This document shows positions 52,175 to 64,000 of a stretch of DNA of 64,000 nt, one piece after another (positions within the stretch are counted from its first letter, which is position 1; each line of letters starts with the position of its first letter). The position numbers were made by a program, and so were the translations under genes. The notes under the pieces are model-generated. The model saw only the letters and a list, made by a program, of their open reading frames with translations. It made no database searches and was not told the DNA's origin. Origin of the DNA: Wuchereria bancrofti (Eukaryota; Nematoda; Chromadorea; Rhabditida; Onchocercidae). Location of the stretch: positions 3,422,163 to 3,486,162 of the forward strand of contig SSBO01000009.1 in the NCBI GenBank assembly GCA_005281725.1, given 5' to 3'.

Positions 52175-52196
52175 ATATATATATATATATATATAT
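52175..52196. repeat. AT dinucleotide microsatellite
   Basis: About eleven AT units between an A tract and another A tract in the spacer. Confidence 0.85.
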
Positions 52197-52399
52197 TTAA
52201 AAAAAAATAGATATATGGAAGATAAGTTGACAACATTCACTTCCTATTACTCTCTGATTTATTGAAGTTCGTTCGTCCTACACTGAGAGACTTTCCATAA
52301 TTATCTCCATCACGACATCATTACTTGTCTTCCCTCTATACCGTTCATCTCATTCATCTATGAGCAATTTGTCCGAATGCCATCATATCGAATGATAAT

Positions 52400-52413
52400 A
52401 GATAGATAGATAG
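52400..52413. repeat. GATA tetranucleotide run
   Basis: Three and a half GATA units. It is short and probably not functional. Confidence 0.7.
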
Positions 52414-53004
52414 CTGAGAGATATTTCCGGTTTTGTTGTGCTCAAACTATCTGTACTCTTTGCGCTTCTCAAGCTCTAATGTTCATAAACTTCATTACTC
52501 CATCATTCTCTCTTCCATTCTCTTTTCATTACTGATTGGTTGATTTTCTATTGCTATCCATCCATGCACTCATCTATCCATCATTATCGTTTCAGATGAA
52601 ATTGGTGTAAACTTGTCAACGCGACACGATGCATATCTTTTTGTCGGCTGATTGGTCACTCAAGGCCAAGGAATACGACATTTCCAAAGTATACTTCTTC
52701 ATTGACTACATGCCAATGTTTTATTTAACTCAGAATTTATCCATTTTTTGTTAAATTTAATTTGAAATATGATTTATGCATAATGTATTTGTTTAATGTC
52801 TTTTTTCTTTTCTTTTCATTCCCTTTAATGGCTTAACGAAATTTTATTAGATGGCAATGTGACAAATGACATTGCGGACAAAAAAAAAGAACAAAAGGAT
52901 AAATGTTTTCCGAGATATTTGAAAGGAACAAAAATATGAATTAAATAAGTACAAAAATTTTTCAATACAAATTTTCTAAATACAAAAAAAAAATTAAAAA
53001 GAAA

Positions 53005-53041
53005 AAGTAATGAATTGCATGTATAATGCAATTCATTACTT
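53005..53041. repeat. Perfect inverted repeat (16-bp arms, 5-nt loop)
   Basis: AAGTAATGAATTGCAT (53005-53020) and its exact reverse complement (53026-53041) flank GTATA. It is flanked by A-rich DNA, 540 bases upstream of the BRMS1-like start codon. Confidence 0.9.
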
Positions 53042-53579
53042 GTTCTGTTGAATTATTTACGCCAAATTAATGTCGGTAATCGTATTTTGATGTCTAAATA
53101 AGTCGGCATAAAGTACTTTGAAAAAAAAACTGATAATAATGTCACTGATAGAAAATAATTTGACTAAGAATTTGGTACTAAGATAAATATATTTCTTTCA
53201 TTTGTAATTATTTCTGATTTTTAAAAAAAAAAGAGGAAAGAATTTTGTACGAAAATTAAAACTTTGTAAATGTTGGAAGAAGATATAAGAAATTTTAAAA
53301 TGTTCATAATTTAGAGCTACGGATTGATTTTATTGTTGAACTGAAATAATTTGTTTTAATTGCTTTTTATTGATATACTGCTATACGTCATCACTCAACT
53401 GTTCCTCATTTCATCCCCTTCATCACTTTATCATCTACTCATTCACTGGGCTTTTTTTTCTTCTCTAGTCACTTTTTAGTAATCAATCAATCCTAATACC
53501 TTTCTGGTACTCCCATTTCCCCTAACAGATTTTGTGCCTGAAGGAAGGATATGTAATTACATTTAACTGTTCAAATTTT

Positions 53580-53581
53580 AG
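53580..53581 (+). other. Putative SL trans-splice acceptor of the BRMS1-like gene
   Basis: AAATTTTAG abuts the ATG at 53582, so a trans-spliced mRNA would have almost no 5' UTR beyond the leader. A cis-spliced upstream exon cannot be excluded. Confidence 0.45.
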
Positions 53582-55533
53582 ATGGCCTATCATAACGAGA
53601 ATATGCAACCAGAATTATTTGAATTCGTAAAGGTATGTATGTGAAATATCACAAAGTGCTATATATTTCCTTATTTCCAGTCTTCACAATTTTCCGGAGC
53701 TAACTTTTACTCTATACCGTATCATTTCACGCGACACGTAATGTTGCATACATGTTGCACGCGAGTACGAGGGTAGGGCATGGGTAATGTGATGATTGAA
53801 TTTTGTAGAGGGTAAGGGTAAATAAGGACTGATGTAATTGGTCACTGGAATATTTGTGGTGTAGGAGTGATTATTGGGAAAATTATTTGTATTGAGTGAA
53901 GCAGTTTTCAAGAAATCTGAGATGAAGTTTTCTAGTTGATTCAAGTTAAGCTTACTGATACGTATGCAAATAAAATTCTTCTTATTGTTTTATTTTGAAC
54001 ACTTTTTCTTTCTCATATTAGGGAGCTGAAATATTCCTTTCCTTTTACTTTCAGGCAACAGTTGTTCAAAAATTTGAAGATGAAGAAGTAACAGAGGAGA
54101 TGCAAGAGTCTTCTGACAGTGAAAGCGAGATTGAACCATCTGTATATGAAAAGAGGAGAGAATTGAATGCTTGGCGAACCGTTTTAGCTGAGAAACTCTT
54201 CATCGAAGCCAAAAAAAAGCTTTATGCTGAGAAATTGAAGCAGGTTATTCCTTTTTTTTCCGACATTTACCGTTGTCTCATTCTTTACGTGAAGTTCATA
54301 AATCGTAATTATAAATTTCATGCATAAGCATTGGGTACAGATTTTGATAAATTAGGCTTTGGGATAGGTTTTGCAGGCACAATCTATGACTTGGAATGAG
54401 TGAAATTTTTGTGTGAGGATTTGGCAATGTGAAGATTGTTAAACCAAAATTTGGTTTTATAGGGTACTGTCTGACATTTTTATTAATAAATATAAGATAG
54501 TTCACTACTGTCGTTTATTTGTTATAGCTGGAAAAGAGACAAGCTGAGGTTTTGAGCCAAGAAGCGGTAGATTTTATCAAGAAAAAGGAAGAAATTCTTA
54601 AGGAATATCACGATAGATTGCAGGTGAAATGTTGCTATGTTTGTAGATTCTTATAATGCTAACTGAAGGTCTAGGATGAGTTTTAGTGTGGGTAATGACT
54701 TTTCTTTGATTTTTTTCTATAGTAAAATACAGCACTTTTTTGGTGCTTGTAAAATCTTAATATCAGGCATATTCCCTTCCCCCTTCTATGAAGAATATAA
54801 TTCATTAAAAGCCCAAAACAGATAAGAAAATAATAAGAATAACGATATAGAAATACAATTGTTTATTAGTTCCAGCACAGTTCTGTTTTGAACGCAAGCA
54901 CATTTTAGTACATTGAAGTTATTCGGGCGTTGCGGACCGAGTCGTTAAAGAGACGTACTATCGGTCAATTAGACTGTGCCCAGCAGAATTTGAATAATAA
55001 TAAACGGATGGCTTATGAAAAGATCGAGACAGATATTTGGACAAGGATGCAAAAGCTAGACGATGACATGAAAAAATGCATAAGGGAGTATGTAAATTTC
55101 TGTCGAGGTATTGTTTTTTCCCATTTTTTGTTTCTTTAGTGATTTGTGTCTATAGTGCTATCTTTTTCTTCAAAAGTAGATGTATATTTCTGAAAGTTTG
55201 AATTAATAGGGACTCTCTTTGCAATCATTCTGCAGAACTGTAACACCGTTCTTTTACATTCTATAAATGATAACGATTGAAGAGTGTACGGCAGCAGGGA
55301 CAAGGTTTATGTTTTTAATCAGACATTAGTCAGGTATTTCAGTTATTTCAGAATTCGAACGAAGTAAGGAACGGGAACGGAGGAAACGAAAGCGTTATCC
55401 AGTGGCCAATGTAATTGAGCGGTTATTGGGTGATGCAGTATCCTCGCTGATAGATCCATATAATGAAAATGTTGACGAGGATCTCTATGTTTGCGAACAG
55501 GCTTTACGAGCTGTAAATGGAGGAGAAAACTAG
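53582..55533 (+). CDS. BRMS1/Sds3-family (SIN3-HDAC corepressor) protein
   Basis: A nuclear subunit of the SIN3-HDAC class, which recruits histone deacetylase to chromatin. Exons are 53582-53632, 54055-54243, 54528-54623, 54909-55107 and 55352-55533, giving 238 residues. An acidic, Ser-rich start (SSDSESEIEPS) leads into YEKRRELNAWRTV and a long coiled coil (about 50-145) with LFIEAKKKLYAEKL and LKRRTIGQLDCAQQNL, the order seen in BRMS1, BRMS1L and SUDS3 (Sds3-like domain). A basic patch RSKERERRKRKRY could be a nuclear localisation signal, and the C-terminal 60 residues are nematode-specific. BRMS1L and SUDS3 cannot be separated by eye. Confidence 0.85.
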
Positions 55534-56230
55534 CAATAGTTGAATCTGCATTTTTATATAAAAAATTTCTCATTAGCATTTCTATATTTAAAGAAATCTC
55601 GCTAAGAATTGTGAGATTTCTCGTATTTCATGGACAAAGTTTGAGTTCCAGCACATAGAAACTATACTGCGGTGGCTATGTTGGTTAATATGAAAGGTAA
55701 AAGATCCATCATTCTTACTTGATTTTTTCTGGTCATAATTACTTATTAACAGTATTAGAACATTCTCTTTTATTCTTGTTTTAAGTAGAATTAACCTTAT
55801 TATTGAACCATTTCTTTCCATTTGATTTATCCGATTGATTGTGTTCTCACCTTTACATATTTTTGTTCGCCAAGCGGATTACCAGTAGCCGCTGAATTTT
55901 ATTGACCACTCAAAAAAAAAAGAACAAAAGGATAGATTTTTAAATAATTGTAATCTTTCGACAATCAGTATAGTTATTGGAGTTTCATCTGCGGAATTTC
56001 ATATTTCGTCGTGATTTATCAGTTTTTATTTTGAGTAATTCTGTTAAACCGGCTGCCATAGTGAAAAGAGTTTCATTTACCAAACAACTGTCATATGAAA
56101 TATTGCCTTGTATGTGAATATATCAAGTAGTTGTTGTTTAGCAGAAACTTCAGGCTGTGTTTGAATTTTTACTGTGTTTGTACATTTTTTCATATTTTAA
56201 GAAGAGATGAACTTGACGCAAGCCTTTGTC

Positions 56231-56781
56231 TCTGAAGTTATCGCATTCTCAATTTCTTAGATATTTAAAAAATGCAGTGATTGTTTATCTCTATTATTTC
56301 AAGCAAACATTCCGAGTGGAAATATTTGCTTGAAGCCAAAGCTGTCATTCAACTGAATTCGAAAATGCTCTCTTACTCAACCCATTATATCTTATCACAA
56401 CGGTGCTACATTATTGGAGATTTTTTAAGGTACCGGTAGAGAGATTTTTTATTTTGTTCTTTTTTTTTGTTCCACATTTATAGTATATAATGTGCATAAG
56501 GAAGTATTGAGGTTTTTTTTGTCATCTATAAATGAAATAAAAGCATTTCACGGATCGATGATGTCCATTTACCTGCTCATTCCGTATCGGTATTTGTCAG
56601 AAGCGAGATATGAAAACAGCTTATCTCTTTTTTTTTTTTTTTTTTTTTTGGTGACAAAGAGGATTTATTGGTTAGGTGAAAAGAAGAATTAGGTTGCTCG
56701 TTAATTTCAGTTTGTGATCTTTCTAAAATGGTTTGTGATTTTTAGAAGGTAATCGCTGCATCTGAAGTTATCGCATTCTCA
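56231..56781. repeat. Exact 21-nt direct repeat, 530 bases apart
   Basis: TCTGAAGTTATCGCATTCTC plus A occurs at 56231-56251 and 56761-56781, the second copy about 180 bases before the NAA35 start. Confidence 0.9.
56628..56649 (+). repeat. 22-nt poly-T tract
   Basis: An uninterrupted T run in the spacer upstream of NAA35. Confidence 0.9.
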
Positions 56782-56956
56782 GTTTTGATGGAGTGAAATA
56801 ATATAATTTGTATGACTCTGCTCTCTGATGTGGTGGTGTTAGTTTTTCCTGAAATGTGTCTTACTGGAGTTTTAGTTGCATTAAGTAGTGTTAGGTATAC
56901 AGTAAGTTCAAAATATTTACACTTTGAAGTAGCCATTTGATGGAAGTAAGGTTTTT

Positions 56957-56958
56957 AG
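56957..56958 (+). other. Putative SL trans-splice acceptor of NAA35
   Basis: GGTTTTTAG ends one base before the ATG at 56960. Confidence 0.55.
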
Positions 56959-56959
56959 A

Positions 56960-59900
56960 ATGAGTGGAAAAGATGAGGCGCAGTCTAACGAGCTCCAAAG
57001 GTTGATTTCTGATGGTATGAATCTTGTTTGTGCAGAAAACAGTGACGAGAACTTACAATCATCACATTCTCAACCTCCAGCACTAACAGTTGATATTACT
57101 GATGACTTTTTTATGGAATGTAAAAGTGAGTTTTAGGCTTGGTGCTTTTTTTCTTAGATTATTGGAAAAAGTTAAATTGGGTGAGTGTGGAAGAAATGTC
57201 CAACTAAAATGTTCAAAGCTAGTTTAGAAGAGAAAGAAGTAAATAAAACGAGAGTTCAGTCTGCTGGTCAGATATGGATCTAGTTATTAAGCAAATATTT
57301 CGAATATAATGAAACATAGCAGTGGTATTCATATCATTATCAATTTTTTCTCATGAAAGTTTCAGAGTTAAACAATGGAGAACTAGTAATGGCTGATGAT
57401 TTTCAACTATCGGAGGCAATGAGTGCAATAGGTTTGTTCTTTATGTGCATGTTTTGATTTGACCTACTCATTTATAACCGTCAGGGTGTTGCATTGTGAG
57501 CAGCATTGCAAAGCTTCCTGTTCGAAGTTAAATCTCAAGACAATTCTCGATTGTTTCAAATATTGGTGTGCTAGTTGCAAAAGTTCTATTTTTTTATTTG
57601 CAAAGTCAAAAATTTTCCTTTTATTTTTGCTTCAAAATTACTGAAATTATCAGGAATTCATATTTTCTGGACTGATTTTTTGCAAAGGGTTCACAGCATC
57701 TAGAAAAAAGTTGTAGAGCTTATGGATCCGAAGATGGATATTGGCATGAAACCTTTTGATCCGTCGACCGCTTTTGAAAGTTTAATAGCATCTGGTCGTC
57801 TAAACATTACCAATATGGATGAACGGGAAATGATAGCAACAATGGACGCTATGTTAGCTTCACTGATTTCTTGGCTTGAGGGGAATTCCATCGCACAAAC
57901 GGTAAGAATCTTTCAATAAGAAATGCATTTTGACGAAGTAGTTTTTCTTGATGTGGTTTTTTTACGTGTTTTTTACATGAAAATGTCTCTGCTGTACTGC
58001 CAGAACTTATTTGGAAAACACAGGTTACGAACCATTAGTTTAGATTTTATGCACTATGATCGTATCTTATTAGTCGACTTTACTTCATGACAGTTATATC
58101 AAAAGAGACTCATATTACTTCGGAATATTTATCTACTACTACTATCTATTCTAAAATAATATATTCCAATATTTTGATGATATTTTGCAGTTGTTGACAT
58201 GTGTTTTCTTGAATCATATGGATTCAGTAACCGATTCTGTGCTATCAGCTTTTTCTTATGGTGTTTTGGAGCTTACAACAGTTTTTCGTCATATTATACA
58301 AATGGCATCTGTTTATGAAGAAGTACTCATTGCTCTATCTTGTTTGAAACCTTTACTGCGCTGCGTTTCTTTCAAGATCATTTTGTTAAAAGTGCTAACG
58401 AGGAACAAATCTTATTCTTGAGTTATTGTAGTAATTCTCAGGATTCATACATATAGTTTCACCAGAACCTTACAAGCTGAAGGTAGTACAACAGCCTTTC
58501 AATTCTAGAAAACTAAGTCTCTTCGTTGCTAGCATTTAAAATTAACGTTATTGATAACTAGAAATTTGAACTCTAGGTATCATGCTATTCCCTTAGTGGA
58601 TATAATGAGTTTCTAAAAATATATAATTCATTTGTTGATTCTTCGGTTTATCAGAGCACTTTTGCTATCCACGTTTTTATCCCATGTTCTAGAAAAGACG
58701 CTATATTTCTAGACACATAATTTTCGATTATCCTAAATCATTTTTAATGTTTGCACCGTAAATATATAAGTTTTATGTTAATTAAAACTAATTCGTTTAG
58801 GAAGACTTTAATGGGTATGCAACACAGTTTCATCTGTTGCCAATACCTAAATTGACGAGTTCGTTGAAAGCAACTGAAATTGATTTGCAACGAAGAATAA
58901 AAGTGAGTTTATTTCATTTTTTGCAACAGTTATTGACCTAATTTTCATTAAAGGAATAATTTTTGAAGCCACAATATAAAACTTGTTTTTGCAAAGAAAA
59001 GGTACAAGAAGTAGCTGATTTCAGTAGCAGGGTAACAACTCTTCACAGAAGCAGGAGAATGGTGTGTTTATCGTTAACAACTCGTAAGCAATGTTACGAC
59101 ATTATTAATTGTAGAAAGAATGCTTCATTACAGCAAAAACCAGCCAATCAGGAATTACTGGATGCGGTGTTATATCGTATACAATTCATTCGCTTTATGC
59201 TTCTTTCACTCAGTTTATTGGTTCATTCTCCTACGAATTCTTATTCCCGACCAAATTCCCATTATTTCAGGTAAGCCAAAGATTCTTAGAAGTAAATGTC
59301 TTTTGCTAATTACGTAACAGCAGATAGTGTAATTTATGAAAAGATCTATTTTGTTCTGTTTGTCAATCTACTAATTAGGTTTCAATATAGTTCAGGAATT
59401 CTTTCTTCTGGAAAAGATATGAATTTTTTCCCCATTACCAACTCATTAATTTTGAGTTTTTATTTAATAAAAACTAGCAAGCTGTAGGCCCAATCTGGAA
59501 GAATGTGCTTTACATTTGAACATTGTTTGTTTATTATTGGATAAAATGGAATCAACCATGTCTTTGGGGTTGCAACCACCGGAAAAGAATGATGGTATTT
59601 TATACGCTGCTTCTACTTGTTTGATTTTAATTTTCTACTTTGAAATTCTGATCCCGTATCTCAGATATATAGTTGGTTATATTTCTGAATTTTACTGAAA
59701 TATTCAGTTATTCATTTTCGATTGTTTCCTTCATACGGTTATATACTTTTCAAAAGAGTTTTATGATACGAACTTCGAAACCATTCCGTCCATTCAATTA
59801 ATAAACGCTCAATATTTTGACAGTGAATTACTGAAACATTTATTAATTTTAACATTTCTATTTCTATAGAAGATTATGCTTGGTTACCAGCATTCGAACC

Positions 59901-62900
59901 TGATATAAACAGAAGGCAGTTACCGCCAACATTTCCACGGAATACAAAGATGATAAATCGAACGGAAACTATGCGATATTTGAAAAAACTTTGTTCAAAA
60001 ATTTCATCTATCACCACTGAATTGCCTTCAAAAATTTCTAATATTGAAGACATAATTGTAATTTTTTTTTACCTCATTAGAAAAAATTTGTTAATGTCTA
60101 TTAAACTGTAAACCCATAAGCACTAATCCTATTCTCTCCGTCTATGTTTAAAAATGCTTACTCGCTCTTTAACAATGAAATATTATGCCAAATCATACAT
60201 GAAAATTTATTTAATAGTGTTTTACAGTTGTGAAGCTATGTTAGGAATTCAAAATTAAGGAGGTATGTGTACTACTGATTTTAATTTTGTGCCTTATCAA
60301 TTTTTAGGATTACTTGCGGACCTTTAGCTTAACAGACAGTTGTGTTTTATCCCGTTCGTTGCTGCAGATGGTTCTATTTCCCAGTGACGATAATATTTTG
60401 GGACGTGTACAGCTCTCCACTGTCATTGTTGATTCAATTCGCATGTTTGCTGCACCACCAGTTCTTGATTCAATGTAGATTTTTCAAAATATCAACATTC
60501 TTATCCTTGATAAATTTCAAATAACTCTGCCGAATTTTTTTAAATAATCCTTTTATCTTTTATTCATAAAAAAAGGAGATTATTGCTCTTGTCATGGTTT
60601 AAAGAAGTTTTTCGTGTTGTTTAAGAATCATTATTGAATTATTTAGGAAACATTATATTGAAGCGCTTGTGGTGGAATAATTTTTGATTTTGTTGAAGGA
60701 GTCAAGCCTTTAGCGTTGAACAATGTCGTGAGTGCTGGGAAGAATTTGTGAATGATTCAGTAAAAGTTTTTCTCGGTGTAATTCAAATGTTTGGGCTGAA
60801 TCCAGCTAGGCAACGTGAAAAAATTGTCTGCTGTATTGAAGATTTTTCGACATTGCAAGCTGAGGTATATTTCTGTTTTTGATACAGTGACATGTCTTGT
60901 AAGCTGAATAGTTTGGCGTGATGAGATCTAATGGTAGTAACTGTTTTTAGTTAACTCCTGAAACTTGATAATTTTTCATTATCAAGGTAAGACAAGGTGC
61001 CAGATCATACTTTATATTGTGTAAGCTTTGTATGTTTCGGGGCACTATAAAAATTTCTAAACAAAACAATTCAACAAGAAAGTTGAAGCTATTAAATTGC
61101 TTAAAATATCTTGTATATGTTTGTTATTTTAGGCTGAACGTGCGGAGAATGCATTTGATTTGTATTACTTCGGCCAGGAAGCAACGATAAATCTTTCGTT
61201 GACGTCTTTCGTGATGTTACATACATTATCTCTTATAAAATATCATTTCTATCTGTCGTTTTACCTCGATCTCTTTGCCTCATTTGAGTACTCATATGTT
61301 TATTGGTAAGCCTTTTCATTTTTTCTTCATTTATAATTATAATTCTCCAAATAAATCTTCGACTAATCGTAGTGGTGAATTTATATAATCAATTAATTTC
61401 CTTCAGTTTCAGATCTTAAGTAGCATAGATTTCTTTCCCAGAGCTGTTACAGATAGAATAACTTTTTGATTTTTTTCTCTTTATGCGACAGCTTTTCGGT
61501 TTTTTCTCTTTATACTGGTTGTTGCATTTTTTTCTTTACTTTTGGAAAAAGAGATGGTCTTTTACAGGTATTTAGGTGAAATTATATTTAAATGGTTAGT
61601 CAATACGTTGGACCGTTCTGTCACGCTCGTAGCTGCTGGCGAGAAAAGAAGTGAGCTTTTCTGGGTTCTTTGAATCTTTTGTTAATATGAATACATGCAT
61701 ATACAGCTTTAAGAAATGTACAGTAATGCAGTAGTGGCAAATCAGTCAAAAAAAGGCTGAGGTGTTTGTTTGAAATTCGAATTAACAGAATGCTGTTAAA
61801 CAAGTAATCTTGCAGTGTCGAAAGTGCGGAAGAAAAGTGATCGCAAAAAATTGGCTAAGTGTAAGAAGGAGATTGAAATGAAGAAAAAAGCTGTAGAAAA
61901 GCAAAGATTTTTATTATTTTATCGAGCACAGGCTAAAGTAGCCGAAGCATTTTTTATGGTTAGCTATTTCTATGCAGCTTTAATTTTTGTTGCACAAATC
62001 TCTTTCGGTCATCGTCAGAATTAACTGGTCAGTGTGGTCGATATTTGCAATATTTTCATGTGTGCTTAACAAAGGCTCCGTTTCTAGTTTTTATGTGCAT
62101 TTAATTTGCCTTCTTGAATACTTCGAAATATGTGATGATGGCAAAGCTAAGGAGTGTTAAAAATCTAAACTAGATTTTTCTAGTATCGGTAAGTTATTAC
62201 TATTGTAACGGATGATATGTTGAAATGTTATAGGCGGCAGTTGCTTTGATAGCAACGGGTAAGATTCGAATGCCTTTATCAGATACGGAACGATCTCGCT
62301 TCGAGCATCGCATGTCACCCTTTTCGTCGCTCAACTCTGTTACTTTCCGCATTGCTCTTTTTGTTGAATATGCTCAGTATATCCATATCTCAAGGTCATT
62401 TTGTCATATAATTCCCGACATAATAATTTTTTATAATTGACACTTCCGTGTAGGAGCAAATAAAAGGAATTACTCTAAGGATTAGATTTTCATAGACAGG
62501 AAAAACTAAGTTCAGAAGTGAGGATTTATCTCATTTTCAATAATCTTATTTTTAGGAAATTTATCATTATTTTTTTGGTCTCACCTTAGAGTAATGAAAT
62601 TTTCAAAAATAAAAAAGGTATATCTCGTCATCTCCTCAATTAAAGAATGAGTAGCATGTGGTTTTTCAATGCGGTTTTTGGAGCGATTTGAAATAAGTGG
62701 AAGCGTTGTTTTAAGTGTTAGGGTATAATTTCAACTGAACTTCAGGATAGAATCGTTGCGAGCGCTTGGTGGAGCTAAGTGTTTTTCAATTGCAGCGGAT
62801 GCATTTGACTGGGCTCGAGGTGAGTTAGAAAGTTTGAGTGGTAATGATGAAATCGCTCAGGAAGCTGCAGCTATTGCTCGAATATGTAAGAATAACGCAG

Positions 62901-63655
62901 TTGTTTCACGGATAATCTCTTCGGGCAGCAAAAATGAGGTAAATTTGGCCTACCAGTGATCGTTATTTAATATATCTATCTGAATCATTAAAGATACGTA
63001 AAAGGAAGAAAAAGGGGATTATCTTTGCTGTGCTTTATCATAACGATGTTTTTGCTTTTAATTCAAGACTTCGAATGGTGATTTTAGGAATGTCATAATA
63101 TTAATCTTTTATCATATTCTCTTAAATTATCGACTACAAACCATTCCTTCATCTCAGTTCACATGAGATGGATTCCGTAATAAAATCTCTTCATCGTTTT
63201 TTCATACGTCATCATTTTTTCAGTCTCAAATCGACTTTGTATTCAATGGCGACTCATCATACATGTATCCTTTGCTCAAAATTACTTGATGAAATATGGC
63301 AGCGATAGATTTTTTTCCCTTTTCATTCTTTTTTTTTAATTTAATGTTGCTAGACGTGATATTTTGATATTCTTTTAACATATATTAGTGTTCATCAAAT
63401 CTGATGAATACTCTCTTATGTAATTTGTTTTATATCATTTTTTTTAATGATGGCCCAATTGCGGAAGTGTTAATTCTCCTTTTTTCATAGGACGTTTCAT
63501 TCACTTTGTATGAAGTGGGAATAAAATGCCGCATCCAGAGAGTTCACGTTAAACTTAAAAATTTAGTCTCGACAGCAAGCAGTTTAGTGCGACGTATTTA
63601 TATGTATATATATGTACGTAGAATAGGAATGAGTACGACTTTTTCTGGAATTTAA
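56960..63655 (+). CDS. naa-35: N-alpha-acetyltransferase 35, NatC auxiliary subunit (Mak10)
   Basis: The large scaffold subunit of NatC, which anchors the catalytic subunit NAA30 to ribosomes for N-terminal acetylation of Met-hydrophobic starts. Exons are 56960-57125, 57366-57431, 57717-57901, 58191-58322, 58801-58902, 59134-59270, 59488-59594, 59870-60057, 60308-60474, 60714-60864, 61133-61305, 61568-61650, 61816-61958, 62234-62394 and 62746-62938, giving 718 residues so far (human about 725). AMSAI-ELMDPKMDIGM (MDPKMD at 80-85) is the family hallmark. ISWLEGNSIAQT, YEEEDFNGY, SCVLSRSLLQ, PARQREKI, a basic stretch KVRKKSDRKK and RFEHRMSPF follow in the family order. Two points are weak. The exon at 59134 might start at 59002. 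The last exon (63491-63655, phase-compatible) does not clearly match the family C-terminus, so the true end may lie elsewhere. Confidence 0.9.
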
Positions 63656-64000
63656 AAAAAAAACGGTCATAGGATCACTTTATTTGATTTGGTAATAGCT
63701 GGAATTTGAAATTCAAGTTGAATTTGCAAGTTTTGCTAAGTTTCTCGCATATATAAAAGCTTTTTATGGCAATGCTTTGCTCCGTGGTACTGGTATAAAA
63801 ACAGGTTACTGTTTTTTACTGAATTGTGAAGTGGTGTTCAGCATATCAGATAATATCGTATTTTGTAGAAATTGTTACTGCTACGTAGAAATTTTTAATA
63901 TTTCATGAAAAGTTTTGTCTTCATTTTTGACAAAATTTTCTTGCAAACTGATGCAAATATTCGATTTCATATTTCTGTCTGGGAAGCTCATTTAATGCAT
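63656..64000. other. Downstream sequence at the window end
   Basis: AT-rich sequence with no recognisable coding motif. It is NAA35 3' UTR, or an intron if the true last exon lies beyond the window. Confidence 0.4.

Larger units (their letters stand above)
50947..53581. other. Spacer between the TREX-like and BRMS1-like genes
   Basis: This 2.6-kb AT-rich region has no coding motif. It holds a 23-nt direct repeat (51632 and 51746), AT and GATA microsatellites, long A tracts and a perfect hairpin at 53005-53041. Confidence 0.55.
55534..56959. other. Spacer between the BRMS1-like gene and NAA35
   Basis: A 1.4-kb AT-rich spacer with a 21-nt exact direct repeat (56231, 56761) and a 22-T tract. 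The A-rich 55910-55935 resembles 52879-52905 (shared AGAACAAAAGGATA). No coding motif was seen. Confidence 0.55.

Noticed and set aside
53684..53944. 86-codon minus-strand open frame in a BRMS1-like intron
   Set aside because: No start or splice context, no recognised motif, and it lies entirely inside an intron of a well-supported + strand gene.

Overview
The window is nuclear DNA of a nematode, most likely a spirurid (filarial-type, clade III) worm. The DNA is AT-rich, introns run from tens of bases to about 1.3 kb and end in TTTNAG, and every recognisable protein is metazoan with a nematode flavour. Several start codons sit 0-14 bases after a 3' splice-acceptor-like sequence, as expected for spliced-leader (SL) trans-splicing. 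I built the gene models by hand, matching exon ends, phases and conserved motifs. No bacterial, viral, CRISPR or intact mobile element was recognised.

Layout, all genes on the + strand: (1) 85-1306, 3' end of a CK1/TTBK-like kinase. (2) 5082-11618, a GW182/TNRC6 (AIN-1-like) miRNA-silencing scaffold in 18 exons. (3) 16503-22627, CPSF3 (CPSF-73), the pre-mRNA 3'-end endonuclease. (4) 27145-32711, a GALNT2-like polypeptide GalNAc transferase. (5) 34801-36263, a p24/TMED4-TMED9-like cargo receptor. (6) 37450-40747, a membrane-anchored short-chain dehydrogenase. (7) 42660-46627, DLST, the E2 of 2-oxoglutarate dehydrogenase. (8) 47890-50946, a TREX-like DEDDh 3'-5' exonuclease with a large insertion. 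(9) 53582-55533, a BRMS1/Sds3-family corepressor subunit. (10) 56960-about 63655, NAA35, the NatC auxiliary subunit, whose last exon is uncertain.

The genes do not form one pathway. They are a co-directional run of housekeeping genes: RNA silencing and 3'-end processing, secretory glycosylation and cargo transport, mitochondrial metabolism, DNA repair, chromatin, and N-terminal acetylation. Spacers are 1.2-5.2 kb, too long for a compact C. elegans-type operon. Even so, the shared strand and the acceptor-adjacent starts make polycistronic transcription worth testing.

The most interesting points are:
- a nematode GW182 that keeps a PAM2-like motif and an RRM-like domain;
- an apparent non-canonical acceptor or 7-nt micro-exon in DLST;
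- two cases where exon sequence is copied into the intron about 165 nt upstream;
- an insertion in the TREX-like nuclease;
- two perfect short hairpins;
- a 47-codon ORF with its own acceptor.

I did not find a convincing new multi-gene system.
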